From contig DIVN01000170.1 in assembly GCA_002435875.1 (NCBI GenBank), forward strand, positions 1 through 7,015: DNA of 7,015 nucleotides, given 5' to 3'. Positions 1 through 5,890 of this stretch are shown one piece after another (position 1 is the stretch's first letter; each line of letters starts with the position of its first letter). The notes beneath the pieces were generated by a model that searched no databases, was not told the origin of the DNA, and saw only the letters and a list, made by a program, of their open reading frames with translations. A program made the position numbers and the translations under genes. The DNA comes from Anaerolineales bacterium UBA6131 (GTDB lineage: Bacteria > Chloroflexota > Anaerolineae > UBA2200).

Positions 1-673
1 CGGCGTTGTGGGCGATGCTCAGACCGAGACTGCTCTTCCCCATGCCCGGGCGCCCCGCCACAATGATCAGGTCTGATCTCTGCATGCCTCCCAGCAAACG
101 ATCCAAGTCGATAAACCCAGTAGGCAGGCCAACTACTTCTCCCCCATGGCTGTGTAGATACTCAATCCGATCGTAGTACTCCGTCAGCAGACGTCTGAGC
201 GGCACAAGGTCATGAGAGACGCGCCGCTGAGAGACCTCGAACAACACCTGCTCAGCCCGATCAACCACCACATCCACATCTTCAGCTTCCTCATAGGCAA
301 GGCCGGCGATCTTGCCTGCTGCTTCGATAAGCCGGCGCAAGACTGCAGTGCGCTCTACGATGTGTCCATAGTGCTCCACATGCACTGAGGTAGGAACACT
401 GTTGATGAGCGAGGTGAGGTAGGCAGGACCACCGACAGTCTCCAACTCACCGCGGCGCTGCAACTCATCGCTCACCGTGAGGAAGTCCGCGGGCTCGCGC
501 CGCTCGTGCAGATCAAGAACTGCCGCATAGATCTGCCCATGTGCCTCGCGGTAAAAGTCATCGGGTTGCAGGAAGGGGGCCACCTTGATGACGGCATCAT
601 GATCAATCAGGAGGCTGCCCAAGACGGATTGCTCAGCCTCGATGTTCTGCGGGGGCAGTCTGTCACTCGTCAT
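1..673 (-). CDS. dnaB: Replicative DNA helicase DnaB, N-terminal half (runs off left edge)
   Basis: DnaB is the hexameric ATP-driven helicase that encircles the lagging strand and recruits primase at the replication fork. Translating the reverse strand from the ATG at 673 gives 224 uninterrupted codons up to the window edge, roughly half of the usual 440-460 residues. The start MTSDRLPPQNIEAEQSVLGS is the typical DnaB opening, and the N-terminal primase-interacting helical domain covers about residues 8-110. After a linker, the RecA-like domain begins near residue 165 (VGLPTGFIDLDRLLGG) and reaches the Walker A motif GRPGMGKSS at 207-215, with the nucleotide-binding lysine at 213. Walker B and later motifs lie outside the window. 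The start codon overlaps the stop of the upstream BFN gene (ATGA, 670-673), and a short AGGA lies about 6 nt before it inside that gene, so translational coupling is likely. The family call is secure. An intein or other interruption beyond the edge cannot be excluded. Confidence 0.96.
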   Translation of the reverse strand, partial: MTSDRLPPQNIEAEQSVLGSLLIDHDAVIKVAPFLQPDDFYREAHGQIYAAVLDLHERREPADFLTVSDELQRRGELETVGGPAYLTSLINSVPTSVHVEHYGHIVERTAVLRRLIEAAGKIAGLAYEEAEDVDVVVDRAEQVLFEVSQRRVSHDLVPLRRLLTEYYDRIEYLHSHGGEVVGLPTGFIDLDRLLGGMQRSDLIIVAGRPGMGKSSLGLSIAHNA

Positions 674-1173
674 GTTGGGTCCTGTCCAGGATCGTCAAGA
701 TCAAGTGTGTTCACAAAATCACGGAAAGGCTTCAGTTGCGCCTCTTCCTCCGGTGAGATAGGCTCCAACTCAGGGGCTCGCACAATGCCAGCTTGCGCTA
801 TGACTTCATCACTTGCATAGATGGGGACACCGCACCTGACGGCCAGCGCCATGGCGTCACTGGGTCTCGAATCTAGTTCCACGTGACGACCCCCAACATC
901 CAAGACGATGCGCGCGAAGAAGGTGTTGTCTTGAAGCCCGCTAATGAGCACGTGTGAGACGCTGCCCTCCAGAGCGCCAATGGTGTTCTTCAGCAGGTCG
1001 TGGGTCATGGGACGCGGTGGATCGACACGCTGCAGAGCCATAACGATCGCGTCCGCCTCGAAGGGCCCTACCCAGATGGGAAGATAACGGGCTGCCGCAG
1101 TATCTTTCAACAGGATGATTCGATGGTGTGAGATCAGGCTTACTCGAACGCTATCGACACTGACAGTGATCAT
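670..1173 (-). CDS. BFN-domain (bifunctional nuclease, DUF151) family protein
   Basis: This 167-residue protein belongs to the BFN/DUF151 family, named after a plant protein reported to have RNase and DNase activity. The Thermotoga homologue TM0160 is a member, and the bacterial role is not established. Family hallmarks seen here are YLPIWVGPFEADAI at residues 30-43, the RPxTHDLL motif at 54-61, and the strongly conserved DSRPSDAMALAVR at 101-113. The acidic tail after residue 135 looks disordered and linker-like. I chose the ATG at 1173, not the upstream ATG at 1323, because the family begins at about this point (MITVSVDSVRVS). GGAGGT also sits at 1182-1187, 8 nt ahead, and the extra upstream 50 residues look non-coding and would swallow the promoter. 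The gene ends in ATGA shared with dnaB, suggesting one transcript and coupled translation. The family call is firm; nuclease activity is not shown by the sequence. Confidence 0.92.
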   Translation of the reverse strand: MITVSVDSVRVSLISHHRIILLKDTAAARYLPIWVGPFEADAIVMALQRVDPPRPMTHDLLKNTIGALEGSVSHVLISGLQDNTFFARIVLDVGGRHVELDSRPSDAMALAVRCGVPIYASDEVIAQAGIVRAPELEPISPEEEAQLKPFRDFVNTLDLDDPGQDPT

Positions 1174-1252
1174 CAGCGCAGACCTCCATGAGGTCGGCTC
1201 GCATGCCCAACGAACGAGGACCTCCGATATCAAAACAGGGCATCTGGCCACG

Positions 1253-1281
1253 ATTATACAGGAGCGCAGCCCTTGGGCCAA
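1253..1281 (-). promoter_or_regulatory. Predicted promoter of the BFN-dnaB unit
   Basis: Reading leftward, a perfect TATAAT -10 (1258 to 1253) follows a partial -35 TTGGCC (1281 to 1276, 4/6 to TTGACA) with a 17-nt spacer. Transcription would start near 1246, leaving a leader of about 73 nt before the BFN start. The -10 is strong and the -35 weak. Seen by eye only. Confidence 0.5.
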
Positions 1282-1314
1282 ACAAGCTGTCGAACTCAGC
1301 CTCGGCCTATGAGG

Positions 1315-1343
1315 TTGGCACAATCCAGGCGTAGGAGTACAAT
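1315..1343 (+). promoter_or_regulatory. Predicted promoter of the zinc-ribbon membrane protein gene
   Basis: TTGGCA (1315-1320, 5/6) and TACAAT (1338-1343, 5/6) are separated by the optimal 17 nt. The expected start is near 1350, giving a short leader of about 20 nt that carries the ribosome binding site GGAGG at 1361-1365. It lies back to back with the BFN-dnaB promoter, about 34 bp away. Confidence 0.65.
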
Positions 1344-1370
1344 GCAGGGCATATCGAACAGGAGGACGTC

Positions 1371-1859
1371 ATGACCTTGCCAGTCAATCTAGAACCCATT
1401 CTGCGCTTCGTTCTAGTACTACTTGGTGCATACGCAGTTTTGTTGCTGATGGCCCTGGTGATGTGGACCGTGCGGGATGTCCGCTCGCGCACCCGTGACG
1501 TCTTTGCCCAGATTCTGGCCGCACTCCTTGTGCTGATCTTCAACCTGCCGGGATTGTTGCTATATTTTGTGCTGCGCCCGCGTACGACACTGAGCGAAGC
1601 CTACGAGCAGGCCTTGGGACAAGAGGCGCTGCTTCAGGACATAGAGGAGCGCTACATCTGCCCTTCCTGCCGACACAAGGCAAAGGCGGAATACCTGCGT
1701 TGCCCATCTTGTGGCGAGGTCTTGCGCAAGCGCTGCATCCACTGCGGCCAGATCATCAACCTCAACTGGGCGATTTGCCCCTATTGCGGAGAAGAACAGC
1801 AGCCAACAGACGCGATGAGCAACCCGCAAGTGAGCCCACAAGAACCCACGCGGCAGTGA
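1371..1859 (+). CDS. Small membrane protein with C-terminal double zinc ribbon
   Basis: This is a 162-residue protein with no recognised gene name. Two hydrophobic segments, about residues 10-32 and 46-68, should form a membrane hairpin separated by a basic loop (RDVRSRTRD, 35-43). The soluble tail holds four CxxC pairs: C97/C100, C111/C114, C122/C125 and C136/C139. That is the pattern of a double zinc ribbon (DZR-type) binding two zinc ions. The positive-inside rule puts the basic loop in the cytoplasm, which would place the short N-terminus and the zinc ribbon outside; this prediction is weak and cytoplasmic ribbons are more usual. The start at 1371 is supported by GGAGG 5 nt upstream and a good promoter. 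It is transcribed alone, divergent from BFN-dnaB and convergent with the SEC-C gene. Such ribbons often serve as protein or nucleic-acid docking modules, but nothing here shows the partner. The last 20 residues are polar and probably disordered. Confidence 0.88.
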   Translation: MTLPVNLEPILRFVLVLLGAYAVLLLMALVMWTVRDVRSRTRDVFAQILAALLVLIFNLPGLLLYFVLRPRTTLSEAYEQALGQEALLQDIEERYICPSCRHKAKAEYLRCPSCGEVLRKRCIHCGQIINLNWAICPYCGEEQQPTDAMSNPQVSPQEPTRQ

Positions 1860-1898
1860 ACAGACGCGCTTCATCCCCCAGATAGGACTGGACGTCGA
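1860..1898. other. Convergent intergenic gap without a clear terminator
   Basis: Only 39 nt separate the stop codons of the convergent zinc-ribbon and SEC-C genes. I see no GC-rich stem followed by a T run on either strand, so any terminator is Rho-type or lies inside the opposing gene. Confidence 0.6.
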
Positions 1899-2861
1899 TC
1901 AGGGGCGTCTTCGCTTTGCCTCGCGAAAATCGGCGTGCGCGGGGATAAGCACGCCCCCACTGGTCTTCCTGGGACCTTGAGCCTCCGATTCCTCAGCAGT
2001 CTTCGCCTGTTTCGCGCGCTCCTCAGCGTCTTTTGCTCTCTGCTCTTGCAACCGTTTTTCCGCCTCAGCCAGAATGCGCAGAGTACTTGAGGGATCGTAG
2101 TAGATGCCCTTTGTCGAGTCCAGCTGGCCGTTTGCCGCGAGCCGCAAGAGGCAATGGTTGAAGAGATATCCATGCCGAGACAAGAAGCTGGGCCATGTCT
2201 CATCTGGATACATCTGCCGATGTCCCTCGAATGCCCGAAGCAGGAAATCGCTGAGTTCAGGGCCGATCGAAGCAGGGAGGAGCAGTGAGGCCCAAGCGAA
2301 ATGCGCTGACGGAGACGACTCCAGTACCCGCCCGAGGACCAGATCACCCGGCAATCCGAGGCGGCCTATGCCAGTCTCAAGCATGTGCACTTCGATATTC
2401 TGCAACATGTCGGTGAATGCTGTCATGCCATCGCCAACAGGGCCATTCAGGCGATAGAGGCAGATGAAAGACCTGGCCCATGCCGCCAGACGCGCCCGCT
2501 CCGCAGGCAATAGACTTTGTCCCGTCTCTCGCATGAAGCGCTCAACGAGTTGTTCCCTGCTCCCTTCCAGCCGGTAGTCGTGCACGTACCAGTCGAAGAA
2601 CCGTCCAACCTCCTCGCGCGGCAAGTGCATCAAGCCCTCCATGCCGTAGCTGCCATTCCAAAACAAGTTGGACGCTGCCAGCAGCTGGGTGCGAAATTCA
2701 GGACGTTGCGCAAAGGCCAAAAGTCGGTCCAGCAGGTCTTGTTCACCCTGACGCCAGGAGCTTTCTCTGATTCTGCGCGCACGGTCTTTGCCAAGACAAC
2801 AGGCCTTGTACTTTTTGCCACTGCCACATGGGCATGGGTCATTGCGTCCAACTTGAGGCAT
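1899..2861 (-). CDS. SEC-C zinc-motif protein with coiled-coil tail
   Basis: This 320-residue protein opens with a textbook SEC-C motif, GRNDPCPCGSGKKYKACC, at residues 5-22. Cysteines 10, 12, 21 and 22 (CxC-x8-CC) bind one zinc; the same motif ends SecA, where it contacts SecB and ribosomes. The middle (about 40-255) is mostly helical, with an aromatic patch FFDWYVHDYRL at 88-98 that resembles other stand-alone SEC-C proteins of unknown function. Residues about 262-292 (LAEAEKRLQEQRAK and onward) form a highly charged helix or coiled coil, and the end is basic (REAKRRRP). I chose the ATG at 2861 because SEC-C proteins start right before this motif. GGAAGGGG lies about 10 nt upstream, and the in-frame ATG at 2906 would overlap the upstream gene and lacks a ribosome site. 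The gap to the lipoprotein stop is 19 nt, so the two form an operon. The family motif is certain; function is unknown. Confidence 0.9.
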   Translation of the reverse strand: MPQVGRNDPCPCGSGKKYKACCLGKDRARRIRESSWRQGEQDLLDRLLAFAQRPEFRTQLLAASNLFWNGSYGMEGLMHLPREEVGRFFDWYVHDYRLEGSREQLVERFMRETGQSLLPAERARLAAWARSFICLYRLNGPVGDGMTAFTDMLQNIEVHMLETGIGRLGLPGDLVLGRVLESSPSAHFAWASLLLPASIGPELSDFLLRAFEGHRQMYPDETWPSFLSRHGYLFNHCLLRLAANGQLDSTKGIYYDPSSTLRILAEAEKRLQEQRAKDAEERAKQAKTAEESEAQGPRKTSGGVLIPAHADFREAKRRRP

Positions 2862-2880
2862 TTGCTCCGAACCCCTTCCG

Positions 2881-4632
2881 TTAACCAGCCAGCCAGCGAG
2901 GCACATAGATGACTAGTGACAAGAGCGCATCGGTGACGACAAAGATCAAGTACACGGCCAGAAGAGATGAGTGGTCACGGCGCCGCTGGTAAACCGCAAT
3001 CGCGGCCAGAGCCAGCAAGAGAGTAACAATAGGTGTCCCGAGCACCGGAATGAATTGCAGGTTCGCTGGCAGCCGGTCTTGAAACGGGGCATAGAACAGG
3101 GGCGCTGGCAAGAGGAAAATCTTGGAGCATAGGTACAACACGATCGACACGACCAGTGCGATCTGTGCTGGTCGTCGGTCCAGGCCTCCTTCTACCTTGA
3201 TGAAGTAGAACAGGATGATCCAGACAAGCGAAGCAAAGGTCCAAAGCAGAAAGACGGGCGGAAAGAACCCAAGAGCAGGAGCCAAGTTCCAAAGCAGGTC
3301 AAGCACCGCCAGCACACGGTCCTGTAGTGATACCTGGTCGAGAGCCATGCGAGCGGCTGTAGAGGTGCTTGCGTAGAAGACCTGGTAGCGGCCAAAACCA
3401 GCCGCTACCAACCAGACCAGGTGTACGTTGCCGTCCTCGTCCACTGCCGCTGTGGGTCGCAGAGACCCGTCCGCATCTGTGGGCAGCTGATAGCCAACTG
3501 GCTGGCCATCGCGATAGATAGCCCAAACAACCTGGCGGCTTGATTGCCGCTGTGTGGCCACTTCTCCAATGAAGAACACTCCCGTTTCGGCACCTTGCGA
3601 GGGCAAAGCCGAGGGCATGTACAAAACAAGAGTCGGCCAACCTGCCTCTGTCGATGCCAGATGCTGGTAGGGCAGTTCGCCCTTGACGGAGGTGTACGCC
3701 GGTCTTGCCGCCGACGGAATGACAATCTCGATTGGGTCAGCTTGGCCGGGCTGACTCAGGGGAAACGCAACGTAGTAGGAGCGGGCTTCACCAGGTCCTA
3801 GTCCTCCTCCCCGTTGCTCAAGCGACCAGAAGAGATAAACGGTGGTCTCATCCAGGCTGATGCTCGGTGGATAGGAGACCAGGCCTGTTGCCGTTTTGTA
3901 AGAAGCCACCCGAGTCTGTCGATTCAGATGTCCCTTGGCGGGATCGAAAACGCCGTAGTACACGTCGCTGATACGCGACTCGGGCTCTACCACCCAGCCC
4001 AGATGCAGCATGCCATCCGCAGCAATGCTGGCAGTGGGACTCTCTCCCCGCGCAACCAGCAGCCGATCCGGCTCCTCCAGCGTGCCGTTCCCGTCCAAAC
4101 GCAGGTAGTGGAGCCCTCCTGCACTGGGAATTTCATCAGCCCAAAACACGTAATGTTGCCCGCTCTGCCCGGTCTTTGCTTCAAAGTCGGCTACCTGGGC
4201 ACCAGCGGGCGAGATCTGCGTTGGTGCGGTAAGCAACTCTCCCCTAGGATCAAGGCGAGCCACAAATATTGCTCTGGGAAAACCGGGATTGTCCGTCCAC
4301 AACGCGCACAGAGACCCATCGGCATTGAGCAACAACTGTACGTTGCTGGGATGAGAGGTGGGCACGGCGAGTTGTTGATCAACATCTGCTTGGCCTGCGG
4401 CGTTCAGCCGAACGTACTGCAAGGCATTGGTCTCAGCAGCTACCCAAATCGCATGTACGCGGTCACCTTCTGATACGATGTGAACGGGCTGATTCAGGGC
4501 CGCGAACCCGAGCTGTTGGCCGCGACTCCATTCGGGAAGCACCTTCGGGGTTCTGGTCGTTTCTACCTGGCAGCCAGCCAGCGCCAAGGCCAGGATTCCT
4601 ATTATCGTCAGGATAGTACATCGCTTCATCAT
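2881..4632 (-). CDS. Lipoprotein with propeller-like repeats and four C-terminal membrane helices
   Basis: This 583-residue exported protein has no recognised name. The signal peptide (MMKRC, then a hydrophobic stretch) ends in a lipobox LAGC, so Cys21 should be lipidated after signal peptidase II cleavage. Residues about 50-425 contain roughly seven divergent units of 40-60 residues, each with a strand ending in Trp (VHAIW, LCALW, HYVFW, LHLGW, VYLFW, VHLVW; Trp 63, 112, 164, 213, 269, 407), mostly followed by a second strand rich in Tyr or Phe. Several carry a DG turn before the strand. This is the look of a beta-propeller of the sialidase/BNR-like kind, without catalytic residues that I can identify. 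Four hydrophobic helices follow at about 456-478, 489-509, 527-548 and 556-577. The start has a weak GGGGG ribosome site; the ATG at 4629 is a possible alternative. It heads an operon with the SEC-C gene. A sensor or envelope-assembly role is only inference. Confidence 0.85.
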   Translation of the reverse strand: MMKRCTILTIIGILALALAGCQVETTRTPKVLPEWSRGQQLGFAALNQPVHIVSEGDRVHAIWVAAETNALQYVRLNAAGQADVDQQLAVPTSHPSNVQLLLNADGSLCALWTDNPGFPRAIFVARLDPRGELLTAPTQISPAGAQVADFEAKTGQSGQHYVFWADEIPSAGGLHYLRLDGNGTLEEPDRLLVARGESPTASIAADGMLHLGWVVEPESRISDVYYGVFDPAKGHLNRQTRVASYKTATGLVSYPPSISLDETTVYLFWSLEQRGGGLGPGEARSYYVAFPLSQPGQADPIEIVIPSAARPAYTSVKGELPYQHLASTEAGWPTLVLYMPSALPSQGAETGVFFIGEVATQRQSSRQVVWAIYRDGQPVGYQLPTDADGSLRPTAAVDEDGNVHLVWLVAAGFGRYQVFYASTSTAARMALDQVSLQDRVLAVLDLLWNLAPALGFFPPVFLLWTFASLVWIILFYFIKVEGGLDRRPAQIALVVSIVLYLCSKIFLLPAPLFYAPFQDRLPANLQFIPVLGTPIVTLLLALAAIAVYQRRRDHSSLLAVYLIFVVTDALLSLVIYVPRWLAG

Positions 4633-4656
4633 AAAGCCCCCATTCTGCGGTTCATA

Positions 4657-4671
4657 AGCCTATTGTAGGCT
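4657..4671. repeat. Short inverted repeat over the -10 of the lipoprotein promoter
   Basis: AGCCTA (4657-4662) and TAGGCT (4666-4671) are perfect complements around a 3-nt centre and cover the -10 hexamer. It could be an operator half-site pair, or chance; a 6-bp palindrome is short. Confidence 0.3.
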
Positions 4672-4690
4672 GTTGAGCCCAGCCGCCAAA
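4662..4690 (-). promoter_or_regulatory. Predicted promoter of the lipoprotein-SEC-C operon
   Basis: Reading leftward, TACAAT (4667 to 4662) is a 5/6 match to -10. A weak -35, TTTGGC (4690 to 4685, 17-nt spacer) or TTGGCG (4689 to 4684, 16-nt spacer), lies upstream. The predicted start near 4655 leaves a leader of about 23 nt. The -10 sits in a perfect 6-bp inverted repeat (4657-4671), described separately. Confidence 0.45.
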
Positions 4691-4757
4691 GCTGTGCAAC
4701 GCCTACGCCCGGCAGGTGAGCCAGGCGAGAGCCATGAGAGGGCTACATGAACGCTGA

Positions 4758-4786
4758 TTGGAGTCGCACACAACCGGGCGTATAAT
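4758..4786 (+). promoter_or_regulatory. Predicted promoter of the cyclophilin-like/def unit
   Basis: A perfect TATAAT (4781-4786) lies 17 nt after TTGGAG (4758-4763, 3/6 to TTGACA). Transcription should begin near 4793, so the leader is only about 14 nt and consists almost entirely of the ribosome site GGGAGG (4796-4801) before the ATG at 4807. Confidence 0.6.
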
Positions 4787-4806
4787 CTTGTGCCAGGGAG
4801 GAATCG

Positions 4807-5184
4807 ATGCGTAGAGTGAGGATCCGCGCTGGACAGGTGGAGGCGATCGCCGAGCTCAACGATAGCAGGACTGCGCAAGCTATCTGGAAGGTGTTGCCGA
4901 TCTCGGCGAGTGTCAAAACCTGGGGAGATGAGATATACTTTGCGATCCCTGTTGTGCTTCCGCAAGAAGACTCTCAGGCAACTGTGACTCTTGGCGACTT
5001 GGGGTACTGGCCACCGGGGAATGCTTTCTGCATCTTCTTCGGGCCTACACCAACCAGCCAGGAGGACGAAATCCGCCCAGCCAGCCCAGTCAACATCTTG
5101 GGACGCGTTATGGGTGATGCTCGGGCTTTTCGAAAGGTTCGCGATGGCGCACCCGTCTCTGTCGAGAGAGCAGATAGCGCGTAG
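4807..5184 (+). CDS. Cyclophilin-like fold protein (TM1367-type)
   Basis: This 125-residue protein matches the small prokaryotic cyclophilin-like family typified by Thermotoga TM1367. The family shares the cyclophilin beta-barrel fold but generally lacks the catalytic residues of eukaryotic peptidyl-prolyl isomerases. Signature stretches are WGDEIYFAIPV (residues 39-49), the block GDLGYWPPGNAFCIFFGPTP (63-82), and PASPVNILGRV (91-101). The length is usual for the family. The start at 4807 follows GGGAGG with a 5-nt gap and sits just below a perfect TATAAT. It is the first gene of a plus-strand pair; peptide deformylase begins 93 nt downstream with no promoter that I can see in the gap, so they are probably co-transcribed. 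Isomerase activity is not supported by any residue I can point to; ligand binding in the barrel is an alternative. Confidence 0.85.
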   Translation: MRRVRIRAGQVEAIAELNDSRTAQAIWKVLPISASVKTWGDEIYFAIPVVLPQEDSQATVTLGDLGYWPPGNAFCIFFGPTPTSQEDEIRPASPVNILGRVMGDARAFRKVRDGAPVSVERADSA

Positions 5185-5277
5185 GGGCAACTCGTGCGCG
5201 AGGCATCGATGTGGGGCCTGCAAGACGGACTGCCAACCGCGATGCTCTGGTCCGCTTGGTACTGAGAGGATTTGACG
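5185..5277 (+). other. Gap between the cyclophilin-like gene and def
   Basis: These 93 nt hold no convincing promoter, terminator or small gene. The only signal is the def ribosome binding site GAGGA at 5266-5270. Confidence 0.55.
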
Positions 5278-5808
5278 ATGACTGCAAGAACGATAGTACT
5301 CGCTGGTGCGCCTGTGCTGCGCACAAAAGCAAAGAAGGTTTCCACATTTGGCCAATCCGTACATGTCCTGGTTGAGGACATGTTCGAGTCTATGCACAGG
5401 GCCAATGGACTGGGCCTTGCTGCACCTCAAATTGGCGTCCCATTGCGTGTCATCATCATTGAGATGCCGGAGGAAGTAGACGAGGAGGGGACAGTCATTG
5501 CCCCCGACGAGCGGTACGCGTTCTGCAATCCTGAGATCATCGAAGCCCACGGCGAGGAAGAAGACGAGGAAGGGTGCCTCTCTGTACCCGATTATGTTGG
5601 CCTGGTGAAGCGTGCGACCCACGTCACCGTCAAGGGCCAGGATACGAATGGACGTCGAATTCGCACCAAGGCCGAAGGACTGCTCGCCAGGGCCTTTCAG
5701 CACGAGATAGATCACTTGAATGGGACTCTGTTCATTGACCGCGTAGAGAGCCAGGACAAACTGCGCCGCAAAGTACCGAACAACGGTCCCCGTAACGTCG
5801 AGCAATAG
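5278..5808 (+). CDS. def: Peptide deformylase
   Basis: Peptide deformylase removes the formyl group from the initiator methionine of nascent proteins at the ribosome exit. It is a metallo-hydrolase, usually with Fe2+. All three family motifs are intact: GLGLAAPQ at residues 44-51, EGCLSVP at 98-104, and HEIDH at 142-146. The metal ligands are Cys100, His142 and His146, the catalytic acid is Glu143, and Gln51 helps form the oxyanion hole. The EGCLSVP form is that of type I enzymes. An acidic insert-like stretch (about 62-78) precedes the NPEII strand, and the basic C-terminal tail is short. At 176 residues the length is normal. I chose ATG 5278 because GAGGA lies 7 nt upstream; the in-frame TTG at 5272 would sit only 1 nt from that site. 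The usual partner fmt is not adjacent: the next gene is convergent. Confidence 0.97.
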   Translation: MTARTIVLAGAPVLRTKAKKVSTFGQSVHVLVEDMFESMHRANGLGLAAPQIGVPLRVIIIEMPEEVDEEGTVIAPDERYAFCNPEIIEAHGEEEDEEGCLSVPDYVGLVKRATHVTVKGQDTNGRRIRTKAEGLLARAFQHEIDHLNGTLFIDRVESQDKLRRKVPNNGPRNVEQ

Positions 5809-5862
5809 CGGCAAGATCCTGCAAAAGCGGGCCGCGGTTCCCTTGCTCGTTTGAAGTGTCCA

Positions 5863-5890
5863 CCGGGAGACCCGGCCATTACAGCTTTTT
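5863..5890 (+). terminator. Possible weak terminator between def and the DUF1848 gene
   Basis: CCGGG (5863-5867) and CCCGG (5871-5875) form a 5-bp stem with a 3-nt loop, 55 nt after the def stop. A T5 run follows only at 5886-5890, about 10 nt later, which is farther than in typical intrinsic terminators. On the minus strand the same stem follows the DUF1848 stop but has no T run. The stem is real; its role as terminator is doubtful. Confidence 0.25.

Noticed and set aside
1174..1323. N-terminal extension of the BFN protein to the ATG at 1323
   Set aside because: The 50 extra residues do not resemble the family, cover the predicted promoter, and lack a ribosome site, whereas ATG 1173 has GGAGGT at good spacing.
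2885..2897. CAGC-rich micro-repeat at the lipoprotein 3' end, echoed near 4570
   Set aside because: Both lie in coding sequence for Ala/Gly/Leu-rich peptides (WLAG and LALAGC) and are explained by codon choice.
3814..4473. 219-codon plus-strand frame inside the lipoprotein gene
   Set aside because: It lies wholly antisense to the lipoprotein, which has a lipobox, repeats and membrane helices; the antisense product has no domain or start signal.
5185..5275. Cysteine-rich small frame (part of an open frame from 4991) between the cyclophilin-like gene and def
   Set aside because: The frame is mostly a shadow of the cyclophilin-like gene, and the cysteine-rich tail in the gap has no start, ribosome site or regular metal-binding pattern.
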